Source of the DNA: Smallanthus sonchifolius
Lineage: Eukaryota; Streptophyta; Magnoliopsida; Asterales; Asteraceae
NCBI GenBank assembly: GCA_023525975.1
Contig: CM042021.1
Location: forward strand, 102,717,501-102,781,500
Length of the DNA stretch: 64,000 nucleotides
Reading direction: 5' to 3'
In this document: positions 43,669 to 54,137 of the stretch, one piece after another
Numbering within the stretch: position 1 is the first letter of the stretch
Layout of the letters: each line of letters starts with the position of its first letter
Made by a program: the position numbers and the translations under genes
The notes under the pieces: model-generated
What the model saw: only the letters and a program-made list of their open reading frames with translations
What the model was told of the DNA's origin: nothing
The model's database searches: none

Positions 43669-43964
43669 TGATGGCATGGTTGAATGAGAAGACTTTGATT
43701 CATTATATGTTGGGTCGTATGATGACTTGTCGTTGGTGGCACCGTAGTCTTTGACTACGATGACGCAAATAGCAGTTTTAAATGAGGGCCGTAAAGTGAT
43801 TTTTTAGGTAAAGCTCAGGGACGAAAACTGCAGTTTACTCTCCAAATGATTATAATTATGGTGAGAAAAACAAGTTTGTGTTTGAACTTCCAACTACATT
43901 AATAATGTGAAAGAAAATGAAATTTTTGTTAACTTGAATTGTATACCTAATCTTGTAATATTGA

Positions 43965-44290
43965 TCATGGAAACAAAGACACGTTGCCGATGACCATCCC
44001 GCCACCGTTGCCACCCCCACCTCCTACACCACCAACGCCCAAACCCTTACCACCTTTGCCACCATCACCATTGCCACCGTCGATGGTGGTGGTCCAGATG
44101 GCGACATTAACGACGGTGCTTGCAGTGGTGAATGCTTGGTGGTGGCGATGGGGCACCTGGTAGGATGTGGCGATGGTATAGGTGTCTAGGTGGCGATGGC
44201 GGTCGAAGGCGATAACGTGCAACGGAGACGGCGGCGGCGGCGGCGATGAGGTGGGGCAGCAACGACTGGTAGGTGGTGGATGCAATGATA
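43965..44290. other. GC-rich trinucleotide-biased segment
   Basis: CCACC/GGTGG-type repeats give long open frames on both strands (Pro/His- or Gly-rich) without any recognisable protein. I treat it as low-complexity DNA; it may be a 5' exon of a decayed gene. Confidence 0.4.
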
Positions 44291-44399
44291 GATTCCAATT
44301 CCTTTATGATTTTTTTTATCACCAAAATGCATTACAAATTCAAATTCCTTTGATAGATTTCATTTTCTTTAAATCTCACATTTGCCCTTAGGATCTTCA

Positions 44400-45020
44400 A
44401 TTTTTTAAATGTCCTCCAACTTGTTGATTTCTAGAAGTCTACCATACTTCATGTCAATGCTGTAAGTTTTTGGCATTAGGATTCATAGCACAACATATTG
44501 ATTATTTCAACTAACTTCATCCCTAACCGACCTCTAATTAACATTTATAGGCTATTAGAATTTGTATATCAACAATTGAACTCATACAGGTTGTTTCTAA
44601 CCACACTTACAACATGTTATATTCATTTAGTTAGGCAAGTTTTGTCATTAATCATTTAGGCTAAATAAAACATAATTTAACACTTTCAGTCAACATATGA
44701 CTTTTAAGGACATTATCATCAAAACTCACCATTTAAGTTCTTAAAATCCTTATTTTGATTCAAACACTATTTATGATAACCGACTAAAACATGTCTAACT
44801 CAAAACCCTCAAATTAGGTTAAATTTCCACAAAACCCTATCTTGTGTTTTGATCCTTTGAACATGCCTAGCCACCACCATACATATACATAAAGTCTTAA
44901 TTAATCCTAATATAATTGATAAACAACATATCTCAATATTAACACCAAATGAACAATAATTTTTAATTTCACAAGCCTTATTTGTTTTTATATAGAATGT
45001 TAAAAAATTGGGATATTACA
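44400..45020 (-). repeat. LTR remnant of a chromovirus (left end undefined)
   Basis: On the minus strand an LTR start TGTAATATCCC at 45020 follows a purine tract after the pol remnant. Only the start is clear; the 44400 limit is a guess. Confidence 0.5.
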
Positions 45021-45530
45021 AATCTATCCCACTAATTTAAGGTTTCGTCCTCAAAACCGAGTTACACACTAAACAAGTAAGGATAATACTTTAACATTTC
45101 TTATTCCAATTCCCAAGTGACGACAGACGTTTCTGGTGCTTCCATGAAACCACAATTTGCTTAACTGTCTTGTTACGAAGTTGTTTGACATTACAATCAA
45201 GGATAGCCACCAGCTTCTCCATATAGTTTAACTTATCATCAGTTGCTACATCATCTAAAAGCACACGCGAAGAGTCGTTAGCTAAACACACTCGCAATAT
45301 GATACGTGGAAAGTGTTTTGAATCCCACGTAGTTCATTTGACAATTCCAGTTAATAAGTCGCTTCTACCACCCGTGCCAAGATCTTAAATAGTCTGATAG
45401 GCCTCATTTGGAAAATGAATTACACACTTCAATGGAGAGACTTTCAACATAATATAGTCTCCCACTAGAAATTCAAGTGGTCGCATTCTTTTATCATATA
45501 CTATTGTTTATTCTTTCGTTACTTGAATTC
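45021..45530 (-). pseudogene. Gypsy chromovirus pol 3' end, copy 1
   Basis: The minus strand 45297-45091 reads CLANDSSRVLLDDVATDDKL, NYMEKLVAILDCNVKQLRNK, then VVSWKHQK. This is the integrase C-terminal tail and chromodomain-like end found in plant chromoviruses. The following GAGGACGAAACCTTAAATTA and purine tract are the usual run-in to the LTR. A second copy is split between 46293-46341 and 59186-59532. Confidence 0.7.
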
Positions 45531-46200
45531 GAACGTGGTTTGACGCCTAACTTGGTTTAGGAGTTATTGACTTTCTAGTCAAGATTAACACACATGGCCA
45601 CGTGGTTGAATTTACGTTAATCACTATTTCATCTAAACGTATATAAGTTGACTCACTAGTTAAATACTCTTATAATTGCAACGTGAAAGAAGCGTTAATT
45701 GTATTGCTTGGTTTATTGAACTTATAATATCATTATGTATCGTCAACTTGATATATGGTTCTGCTTGAACATTTATAACATTGGATTCAACTTGTATCAC
45801 ATTTAAATTAGAATTACACCATCACTCATCAATAGCATTATGTCTTCTCATAAAATTTAATTGGTCATCTCACCCGGTCAACATAATACTTGTGTCGATT
45901 TTGATCAACCTCAAGATGTGCACGACATTAGTTAATTATCCTGGTAACAAATTTCAAATTTTCTTTACTGCTAAGTTAGCATCACTCGACCTCATCTCTA
46001 TAGCTTAAAATTTAACGGTTCTTAACACATCTTTTCACGCAGGGAAGCGACATTCGTATTGTAACGGTAAAAATCTGCTACAAGAATTTAAACATCCTAG
46101 TCCTCTTACTCCCACTTAACTTCCAGGATTTGGATATGTCTCAACATTTTATTCCTCATAATTTCTCTCAAAATATAGGGAAACCCGTGTGTTTATATTA
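45531..46200. other. Unassigned AT-rich DNA between two Gypsy relics
   Basis: Probably degraded Gypsy LTR or pol sequence, but no boundary or motif could be fixed. Confidence 0.4.
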
Positions 46201-46341
46201 GAAACAATTGACACGAATATACCGCGTCATAATTATTAATTTCACAAGACTTAATAGTTTTATATAGAATGCCTAAAAATTCGGATATTACAGATCTATC
46301 CCTCTAATTTAAGGTTTCGTCCTCGAAACCGAGTTACACAC
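46201..46341 (-). repeat. Gypsy relic, copy 2, left part (LTR start and pol tail)
   Basis: 46228-46341 closely matches 44955-45078, with the LTR start at 46292 on the minus strand. It is cut at 46341 by the SIRE insertion and resumes at 59186. Confidence 0.75.
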
Positions 46342-46383
46342 TGTAGAACCAAATACTGATTGCTACCAAATTATTCTAAGTAC

Positions 46384-46560
46384 AAATGCTGCTGATAGGC
46401 TTATCAGCAGCATTCATCACATGTTGCTGCTGATAGGCTTATCAGCAGCATTCAACACTTGTTGCTGCTGATAGGCTTATCAGCAGCGTTCAACACAAGG
46501 TGCTGCTGATGGGCTTATCAGCAGTATTATTCTCATCTCTGCTGCTGATAGCCTTATTCA
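46384..46560 (+). repeat. 38-bp hairpin array in the 5' LTR
   Basis: The unit has stem TGCTGCTGATA, loop GGCT, stem TATCAGCAGCA, then a 12-bp linker such as TTCAACACTTGT. Four full units and one half unit. Confidence 0.95.
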
Positions 46561-46839
46561 CTGAAGACCAAACGTTGCAGCTGACTATCCATGTGAAGCG
46601 CCTCTGACACCTTTCTGCAAAAGCAACTGCCACACTCCAAGCAGAAGGAACCTCAGTGGTGCAACCAATAAAGGACAATGTCGCGCGTCTCCAAGCATGC
46701 AAACAATGATGCCTAAGAAGACGTTTCAATAAAGTTAACTAGATTAGCCTTTGCGTGTAATTTAGATTAATAAACAAGATCGACGGTCTGTGTTCGATCT
46801 GATCCTTAGAATCAAGGGTCTGTCTTGATTCTAAGTTAC

Positions 46840-46849
46840 TATATATATC
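46840..46849 (+). promoter_or_regulatory. Candidate TATA box of the LTR promoter
   Basis: TATATATAT lies about 200 bp before the LTR end, in the right place for a U3 promoter, with a short R/U5 after it. Sequence resemblance only. Confidence 0.45.
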
Positions 46850-47048
46850 TTGTAAACACTTCAAACAAAGTGTGTCTTGATAGTGCTTTTCGATAGAGTT
46901 TTACTTGTAATCTTGTAATCTCAGAAGTTTAATACAACAGTGCATTTATCAGTATTCTTGCTGTTTACTTGTTTACTTTGTTGGTTGCTATTGTTTCCGC
47001 CAATATCAACTAGAATAGAATCACCTTGTAATCTTACGATCCTACAAG

Positions 47049-47060
47049 TGGTATCAGAGC
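47049..47060 (+). other. Primer binding site (tRNA-Met type)
   Basis: TGGTATCAGAGC, two bases after the LTR end at 47046. Confidence 0.95.
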
Positions 47061-47150
47061 TTTGGCTCAAGATTAAACAAACTAACATTTGTTTAATCAC
47101 TTTCTGATTCTATTCAAAACTCTATTCTTTTTCAAGTCACACAAAACAAA

Positions 47151-49496
47151 ATGGCACAGAGTCATGGATCTGAAGACATCGGCAGTATCAACCGACCACC
47201 GAGGTTGGTGTCTGGGGAGGACTATGATATGTGGAAGAACCGTATGGAAAGCTTCTTCTGCTACCATGAATACGGAATGTGGAAATCCATAAGGGATGGA
47301 CCTTATGTTCCCATGGTGGCCTCTACTGACTCCGGAGGACCACTAGTTCCGAAGGAACCCTCCAAGTATTCTGAAGAAGACATCAAGAAAATGGAGGTGG
47401 ACTTCAAGGCACTAGGAGCTATCCAAATGTGCCTTCCAAATGAAGTTTTTCACAACTTCAAGGCTCACAAAACTGCAAAGGAGTTATGGGGAGCCTTGGA
47501 AAAGATGTTTGCTGGATCTGAGGAGGTCAAGGAGAACAGACGTGACATTCTCAAGCAACAGTATGAAAACTTCGTCTGGAAGGAAGGTGAGTCACTAACA
47601 ATTTTGTATAACAGGTACACGTACCTGGTTGGAGAACTGCAGTGCTCCAAGGTAAAGCTGGAGAATGAAGACATTCTCAAGAAGTTCATAAGATCTCTGC
47701 CTAGTTGTTGGACATTGTATACAGTGTCCATCAGAAGAACAGAAAATCTGAAGACTCTTCAGATGACTGAGCTCTTTGGCATGCTCAAAACCTATGAATT
47801 AGAAATGATCCAAGCTAAAGAAAGGAGCTCTAGTTATCAATCAGCTACCACCTCCTCCACCACCACCTCAGCGCTTCACTCTGATCATTCCGGTCCTAGT
47901 GCAAGCAACTATTATCCTCCCATTGTTACTCATCCTCAAACACCAACTACTTCACAATCCATCTCATCACCATTTCTTCTTGAGGCACCTCCTCAACAAC
48001 CAACCTCTACTGCTTTTGTCTCTGACAACTCAAGCAGCATGTACTTCATAAAGGAGGATCTGGAATGCTTTCATCCTGATGATCTTGAAGAAATGGATAT
48101 TCAGCACTCATATGCCATGCTCTCCCTCAGAGCAAAAAGATTTTATTCTAGAACCGGGAGATCAGTTCCAGGCAACAACTCAAACACCAGAGTTGGGCTT
48201 GATAAAAGCAAGATCCGATGTTACAACTGTAACCAAATGGGTCACTTTGCTAGGGAATGCAAGTCACCTAAAGCCAATCAGGGTACAAGCCATCAAAGAC
48301 AAGCTTACCAAGGTCAGCCCAGGCAGTAGCAGCAGCAGCAGCAAGGAACTCCTCCAGCACAAACTGCAGCCTGTGTAAATGTTGGAACTTCAGACTTTGA
48401 CTGGAGTTTTCAATATGAAGATGTCCCTGCCTCCAACCAAGCACTTATGGCAGACAATGCAGAGATACCACCTCAGGTATTTGAACATCTTTGCTCTCAA
48501 GCTTGCATTGACAAAGTTTTAGGTTATAGAAAGCATAACCAAAATCTGATAGATCAAAATGAAGAGTTTCATCAAATGAAGTCTGAATTCAAAAAGGTCG
48601 AAGATACTTACAAAGAAAAAATTAACTGCCTTAAGAAAGAGATTTCTTCATTAAAACATAAACAAATCAATCTAGAAACTCATATTGATGATCTATTAAT
48701 AAAACTTAAAGCTACCAGAGCTGAACTGGCTGAACAGAAAGTTCATGTTGAAAAATATGAATTTTCATCTAAAAAGTTACAAAGATTGTTAGATATTCAA
48801 GTCCATGAAAGGGTAAAAACTGGACTTGGATATCATAGTGACGAGTACCAGACAGTTCCTCCTCCTGCTGATTATGTTGCCATTCACCAACCAAGCTTCA
48901 ATACTGCAAAACTTGACATGGCAAACCGAAATCTTGATCCTTCAATGGATGCATGTTTTGTGGAAGACTGCTCCACCTCTTCAGAATCTGAGTCAACCTG
49001 CTCAGACCACTGTGAAACTAGTGCAGTCCCATCTGCTCCTTTCTCTGAAGCCGGTTGTCCTGTTGTTACTCCAACCATTCCAGCTCCCATCCCATTCAAA
49101 CAAATCAAGATTAGCTATCCTCCAGGTGGAAGAAAGCTAAACATTGAAAAGGGAGAGACATCAGGCTTCACCAACCCCAAATCTCAGTCAAAGTCAAAGG
49201 CGGTTGATTTCTCTCATACACCTGGAGAAAAAGGTCCATATGTTCAAAGGACACTAGAAGAAGCCACCTTTGAACATAACAAAGCTCATCCCTGGAACTT
49301 CAAAGATTTGTTTCAAAGTAAGAACTATGTGGACTCTCACAGGGACAAGATAGCAGTATCATGCTTTGTGTGTGGTAAATACAATCACACTGCCAGCACC
49401 TGCTTTCACTACCTTGAATACCAAAGAAACTCAAAGCAGCATGCCTTTGAGAAAACAAGAAAAAACAAGCAGAAACAAAAAGGTGAGAAGCTATAA
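47151..49496 (+). pseudogene. Gag (UBN2-type) with one in-frame TAG and a terminal frameshift
   Basis: Starts MAQSHGSEDIGSINRPPRLV at 47151. The gag core covers residues about 20-240 (MWKNRMESFFCYHEYGMWKS, LGAIQMCLPNEVFHNFK). Zinc knuckle CYNCNQMGHFARECK is at about residues 356-369. A TAG at 48327-48329 falls in a glutamine run (CAG to TAG) and the same frame continues through MADNAEIPPQVFEHLCSQAC (48447), a coiled coil of about 90 residues, and a second knuckle CFVCGKYNHTASTC. A frameshift near 49470-49490 ends it at 49496. In active elements gag forms the virus-like particle. Confidence 0.9.
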
Positions 49497-50079
49497 TGCA
49501 AAGGCAACAAAGTTCATAGAATCTCTATCCCCTCAAAGAGTGAAGATGCAGAAACCTCAACAAACTTGCATCATATGTGGGGAATCAAACCACTTTGCTG
49601 CAACATGCAAGTTCAACCCTTTTAACCAAATTACAAATCGGTCATCTGTGTTCAACCCATCAGCAGCAAACAAAATCGCTGCTGATAGAGTAAAGTCCAG
49701 GAAACCAAAGGCAAAGTCTTCAGCAGCAAAAGTCTCTGCTACTGACAAAGCAAAATAAAAAACAACGGCATCAGCAGCAAAAGTATCTGCTGCTGACAAA
49801 GGAAAAACCAAAATAAAGCTTCCAACAGCAAAAACTACTGCTGCTGCTCCAGCAAAGCCTTCAGCAGCAAAATCGGCTGCGGATAAGCCAGAATTGTCAG
49901 CAACAACATCGTCTGCCGACAATGTAAACAAAGCTAGAAAACCACCAACACAGCAATGGAAGGCCAAACAATCTCCAAGCATAACTATTGGTTCCATTGA
50001 CTGCAAGCATGTTGACAATGGCAAATTAGCAACGATCTTCTACAATGCTGCATGCTACAATGATCCTCCCACTAATTAG
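49470..50079 (+). pseudogene. Gag-pol linker: third zinc knuckle and Ser-Ala-Ala-Lys repeats
   Basis: In the next frame: a third knuckle CIICGESNHFAATC, then about seven repeats of the type (P/S)SAAK.(S)AADK. The DNA of these repeats is the hairpin core TCAGCAGCAAA...TGCTGCTGA. In-frame stops TAA (49756-49758) and TAG (50077-50079). The sister element has the same repeats at 38390-38640. Confidence 0.85.
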
Positions 50080-50090
50080 ATATCTTCCAT

Positions 50091-51284
50091 GTGCAGGGAC
50101 AGCTAGGCAATAAACACAATTCTTGGGTGGTAGATAGCGGCTGTTCCAGGCACATGACAGGCAACAGGTCCATCCTCTTTAACTTCAGACATTTCAATGG
50201 AGGATATGTTGCCTTTGGGAGTGACTCAAAGGGTGGGTCTATCACTGGACAAGGAACTGTGTCCAATGAAAGGATGAGTATTGAAAGAGTCAACTATGTT
50301 AAAGAACTTGACTTCAATCTCATGAGTGTTTCCCAAGTATGTGATCAAAAGCATTGGATGCTTTTCACTGACAAAGAATGTTTCGTGTTAGCTCCTGGCC
50401 TATCTAAACCTCCTCCAGAGAAGATTCTCCTAACTACTCGTAGAAAGGACAACTTATATGTGCTTGACATGAATGAAGCCACTCCATCTGGTAGTGTTTC
50501 ATGTTTTCTGTCAAAGGCATCAGTTGATGAATCCGCTCTCTGGCACAGGAGGTTAAGCCATGTTAACATCAAAACAATCAATAAATTAGTGAAGGACAAT
50601 CTTGTCAGAGGGCTTCCTAACAAAGAATTCCAGCTAGACGATCACTGCATTGTCTGCTTGAAGGGAAAACAACACAAGAGTTCCCACAAGCCCAAGACAT
50701 TGAACACAAATGACACCCCTCTTCAGCTACTGCATATGGATCTCTTTGGTCCTACGAATGTCATGTCAATGGGCAAAAAGTCATACTGTCTGGTGATAAC
50801 TGATGACTTCTCCAGATTCTCATGGGTATTCTTCCTAAGAACAAAAGATGAAACTGCTGAGATTCTCAAATCCTATATTCTTAGGGTAGAGAATCAAAGC
50901 AATCTGAAGGTAAAGATCATAAGGTGTGATCAAGGAACAGAGTTCAAAAATCACACTCTGAACAATTTCTGTGAGAGCAAGGGCATTGAAAGGCAATACA
51001 GTGCTCCAAGAACCCCTCAACAAAATGGGGTTGCTGAAAGAAGAAATAGGACTCTGATTGAATCAGCAAGATCTATGCTGGCTGACTCAAAGCTGCCCCT
51101 TACTTTCTGGGCGGAAGCAGTAAGCACAGCTTGTTATGTGCAGAATAGAGTCCTTATTGTTAAGCCTCTCCAGAAAACACCCTATGAACTATGGCTCAAA
51201 AGAGTTCCCTACATTGGCTTCCTGAAGCCCTTTGGATGTCCATGTACCATGTACCATACTCATCACACATGGGGTTCTTCCTAA
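50091..51284 (+). pseudogene. Copia protease and integrase
   Basis: Protease motif SWVVDSGCSRHMTG at residues about 11-24. Pre-integrase domain ALWHRRLSHVNIKTINKL and CIVCLKGKQHKSSH form the HHCC zinc site. The core has LLHMDLFGP, IRCDQGTEF and PQQNGVAERRNRTL, with exactly 35 residues between the second Asp and the Glu (DD35E). The frame is lost near 51245 where a 7-bp duplication (GTACCAT) is present compared with the sister element. The catalytic triad is intact. Confidence 0.92.
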
Positions 51285-51984
51285 ATTCGGTGCAAAGTCT
51301 GATGAAGGTTACTTTGTGGGTTACTCCTCTCAATCAAAGGCCTACCGAGTATTCAATTCTAGGACTCGGATCGTGGAAGAATCTGCTAATGTGGAATGCA
51401 GGGAACACGTTGTCTGTGAACAAGGCAAAGGTCCTAACTGGCTCTTTGATATAGACTCCTTCACCCAGATATTTGAGCCCCTCATATTCTCAAATATGGA
51501 GTTTTCTTCTTCAAAATCAACACCTTCTGCCTCAACCTCTTCTTCTGACTACAGAATGGATTTTCCCAGTCCCTACATCAGGATGAAAAGGCCATCCATT
51601 GATCCCCCATCAGTGACAGAAGCTATTGAAGCCAGTACAGGTGAAGCCAGCACTTCCAACACCACAAGCAGCAATCTCTCTGACCAAGAAATCTTTAATG
51701 AAGCCTCCTCAATTCATGCTGAAGAGGCCTCTGATGCTAATACTGCTGACAATGTGGAACACAATGATCAGAACCCTCAAGCTCCTCTCCTCACAACTGA
51801 AGACAATCCTGATCTAAACCAAAGTAATCTTGAAGAGGGAATACGGCTGGATGTGATACCAGCACAGAGAATAAACAAAGAGCATCCTCTGGAAAACATC
51901 ATTGGCCAAATCCACACAGGTATCCAGACAAGAAGTAAGTCTCATGAAGCCAACATTTGTTTGTTCTCTTGCTTTCTATCTTAG
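51246..51984 (+). pseudogene. Integrase C-terminal region and linker
   Basis: After the 7-bp duplication the family frame continues: CTILITHGVLPKFGAKSDEG, YFVGYSSQSKAYRVFNSRTR, then an acidic Ser/Thr-rich linker to ITGQIHTGIQTRSKSHEAN-like sequence. It ends at TAG (51982-51984) where the sister has AAG (Lys). Confidence 0.88.
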
Positions 51985-52854
51985 GTGGAACCCAAGAAGA
52001 TTGATGAAGCTCTCAAGCACAACAACTGGATTGAAGCAATGCAGGAAGAATTGCTACAATTCAAAAGACAAGATGTTTGGAAGCTTGTTGATCTTCCACC
52101 TGGTCAAACAGCAATTGAAACAAGATGGGTCTTCAGAAACAAGCAAGATGAAAGGGGCATCGTGGTCAAGAACAAAGCCAGACTGGTAGCTCAAGGTTAC
52201 ACTCAAGAAGAAGGCATTGACTATGATGAAGTCTTTGCTCCTGTTGCCCGTCTGGAAGCCATCAGAATCTTTCTGGCATATGCAGCATCCAAAAACTTTA
52301 TGGTCTATCAAATGGATGTGAAGAGTGCCTTTCTGTATGGCAAAATTGGTGAAGAGGTCTATGTCAAACAGCCTCCAGGCTTTGTAGATCATGCACATCC
52401 AAATAAGGTCTTAAAACTGGACAAAGCTCTCTACGGCTTACACCAAGCCCCAAGAGCCTGGTATGAAACTTTATCTGGATATCTACTTAACAACAACTTC
52501 AGAAGGGGGGCCATTGATCAGACATTATTCATCAAAGATGAAGGGGGAGAAATTTTGTTGGTCCAGATTTATGTTGATGACATTATCTTTGGATCTACAA
52601 GAAAGAAGCTCTGCAAAGACTTTGAAGTTCTGATGCATTCCAAATATGAAATGAGTTCAATGGGTGAACTAAATTTCTTTTTAGGACTTCAAGTCAAACA
52701 GGTACCAAATGGAATCTTCATAAGTCAATCCAAGTATGTTAAAAGCATCTTGGAGAGGTTCAAGATGGCTGACTGCTCTGCTGCAAGAACTCCTATCCAA
52801 GTGAACCATCAATTATCTCCGGATAAAGAAGGACAAGACACTGATCAACATTAG
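51985..52854 (+). pseudogene. Copia reverse transcriptase
   Basis: An intact polymerase core in a 290-codon frame: AIETRWVFRNKQDERGIVVK, ARLVAQGYTQEEGIDYDEVF, QMDVKSAFLYGKIGEEVYVK, KALYGLHQAPRAWYETLSGY and the catalytic YVDDIIFG at about residue 195. It is bounded by a TAG on each side (51982 and 52852; the latter is CAG in the sister), so the polyprotein is broken although the domain itself is undamaged. Confidence 0.93.
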
Positions 52855-53514
52855 TACCGAGCAATGATAGGGTCTCTCATGTATCTCACTGCCTCAAGAC
52901 CAGACATCATGTTTGCAGTTTGTCTCTGCGCAAGATTTCAAGCTGCTCCAAAAGTGTCTCATCTTCAAGCTGACAAAAGGATCTTTAGATACCTAAAGGG
53001 AGCTCCAAAACTTGGGCTATGGTATCCAAAGAATGGAAATGTCAATCTCTATGCCTACACTGACAGTGACTATGGGGGTTGTAACTTGGACAAAAAGTCC
53101 ACATCTGGGGGATGTCAATTTCTTGGAGGAAGGCTCATCTCATGGCAATGCAAAAAGCAAACATGTGTCTCTACCTCAACAGCTGAAGCAGAATACATTG
53201 CAGCTTCAAGTTGTTGTGCACAGGTCATCTGGATCCAAAATCAAATGCTCGACTATGGAATGACCTTCATGCAGACTCCAATTCACATTGACAACATGAG
53301 TGCTATCTCTATCATGAATAATCCAGTGCAGCATTCCAAGACTAAGCACATCGACATCAGGTATCACTTTATCAGGGATCAAGCTGAGAAAAAGAGAATT
53401 GTCCTATCCAAGGTTCACACAAATGAGCAATATGCTGATTTGTTCACTAAACCTTTTGATGAAGCAAGATTTCAATATCTAGTTGAATCAATTGGCATGA
53501 TGAACTTTGAATAA
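52855..53514 (+). pseudogene. Copia RNase H
   Basis: MIGSLMYLTASRPDIMFAVC, then LYAYTDSDYGGCNLDKKSTS, CVSTSTAEAEYIAASSC, HIDNMSAISIMNNPVQHSKT and the end YADLFTKPFDEARFQYLVES. All catalytic carboxylate blocks appear present. Same frame as the reverse transcriptase, separated by a single TAG. Confidence 0.92.
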
Positions 53515-54137
53515 GACATGTCTCTAATCTTTATCTTTCCTTGTAAATATGTCTATGTTTTTGTTCTTAATAAAAAGTTATTGTCAGCAGCACTTTTTCA
53601 CTACTGACAGATTTACTCTTCCGCAGCAAAGCCTTTGCCACTGATCACTTTAAGTTATCAGCAGGAACAAGTTTCCTGCGGATAGCTTTAAGGCGGTCAG
53701 CAGCAACCTTTTTGCTGCGGAATGAATACAACAGTCAGCAGCTACCAAATCTGCTGCTGAAAGACTTAACTATCCGCAGCAACCAAGTTTGCAGCGGATA
53801 GCTCATCATCGGCAGCAACCAAGTTTGCTGCTGATGGGTAAAACAAGTCTAAATTAACTTTTACCTGCTGTAAAAGTAAATATCGTCAGTCTTTACCATG
53901 ACTGCTCGAGTGGTTTACAGCTGTAACAATGAAAAGTGAAACAGGTTGTACTGTACAAGTAAAGTTGCTTTTTCTTCGTCTGCCGTTATATCACAATCTC
54001 AAACGTTCCCACAACCTCTTCATATTCAATTTCAAACCTATCTCCCATCACTTTCTCTCCCGTCCCCACAACATTCAAAGCCCTAAATACCAACCACCAT
54101 TCAAACACCCTTCTCTCTTCCCTCCAAATCCATAACT
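53515..54137 (+). other. Spacer between pol and the extra ORF, with hairpin array
   Basis: 53580-53840 contains five or six imperfect hairpins such as ATCCGCAGCAA...TTTGCAGCGGAT and ATCGGCAGCAA...TTTGCTGCTGAT. A 68-aa ORF at 53929-54135 is not recognisable. The spacer may hold the promoter or leader of the downstream ORF. Confidence 0.75.

Larger units (their letters stand above)
43109..43840. mobile_element. Non-autonomous Mutator-like element with captured gene fragment (732 bp)
   Basis: Terminal inverted repeats of about 87 bp (about 8 mismatches) begin GAGTAAACTG at both ends. An exact 9-bp duplication TCCAAATGA flanks the element (43100-43108, 43841-43849). Long TIRs plus a 9-bp TSD define Mutator-like elements. 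A further degraded copy of the TIR sequence lies inside at about 43320-43385. Between the TIRs is an extensin-like coding fragment, so it qualifies as a Pack-MULE candidate. Confidence 0.9.
46342..47046 (+). repeat. 5' LTR (705 bp)
   Basis: TGTAGAACCAAATACTG...CTTACGATCCTACA. Contains four full hairpin units plus a half unit at 46384-46560 and a TATATATAT box at 46840-46849. Confidence 0.95.

Noticed and set aside
43965..44285. 106-aa Pro/His-rich ORF as a gene
   Set aside because: Open frames exist on both strands because of CCACC/GGTGG bias; no motif or splice structure supports it.
46384..46560. Regular 38-bp repeats as a CRISPR-like array
   Set aside because: The linkers are nearly the same rather than unique, the organism is a plant, and the array lies inside an LTR.
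46490..46729. 79-aa minus-strand ORF inside the LTR (also at 58629-58868)
   Set aside because: It repeats because the LTR repeats; it overlaps the hairpin array and shows no protein family.
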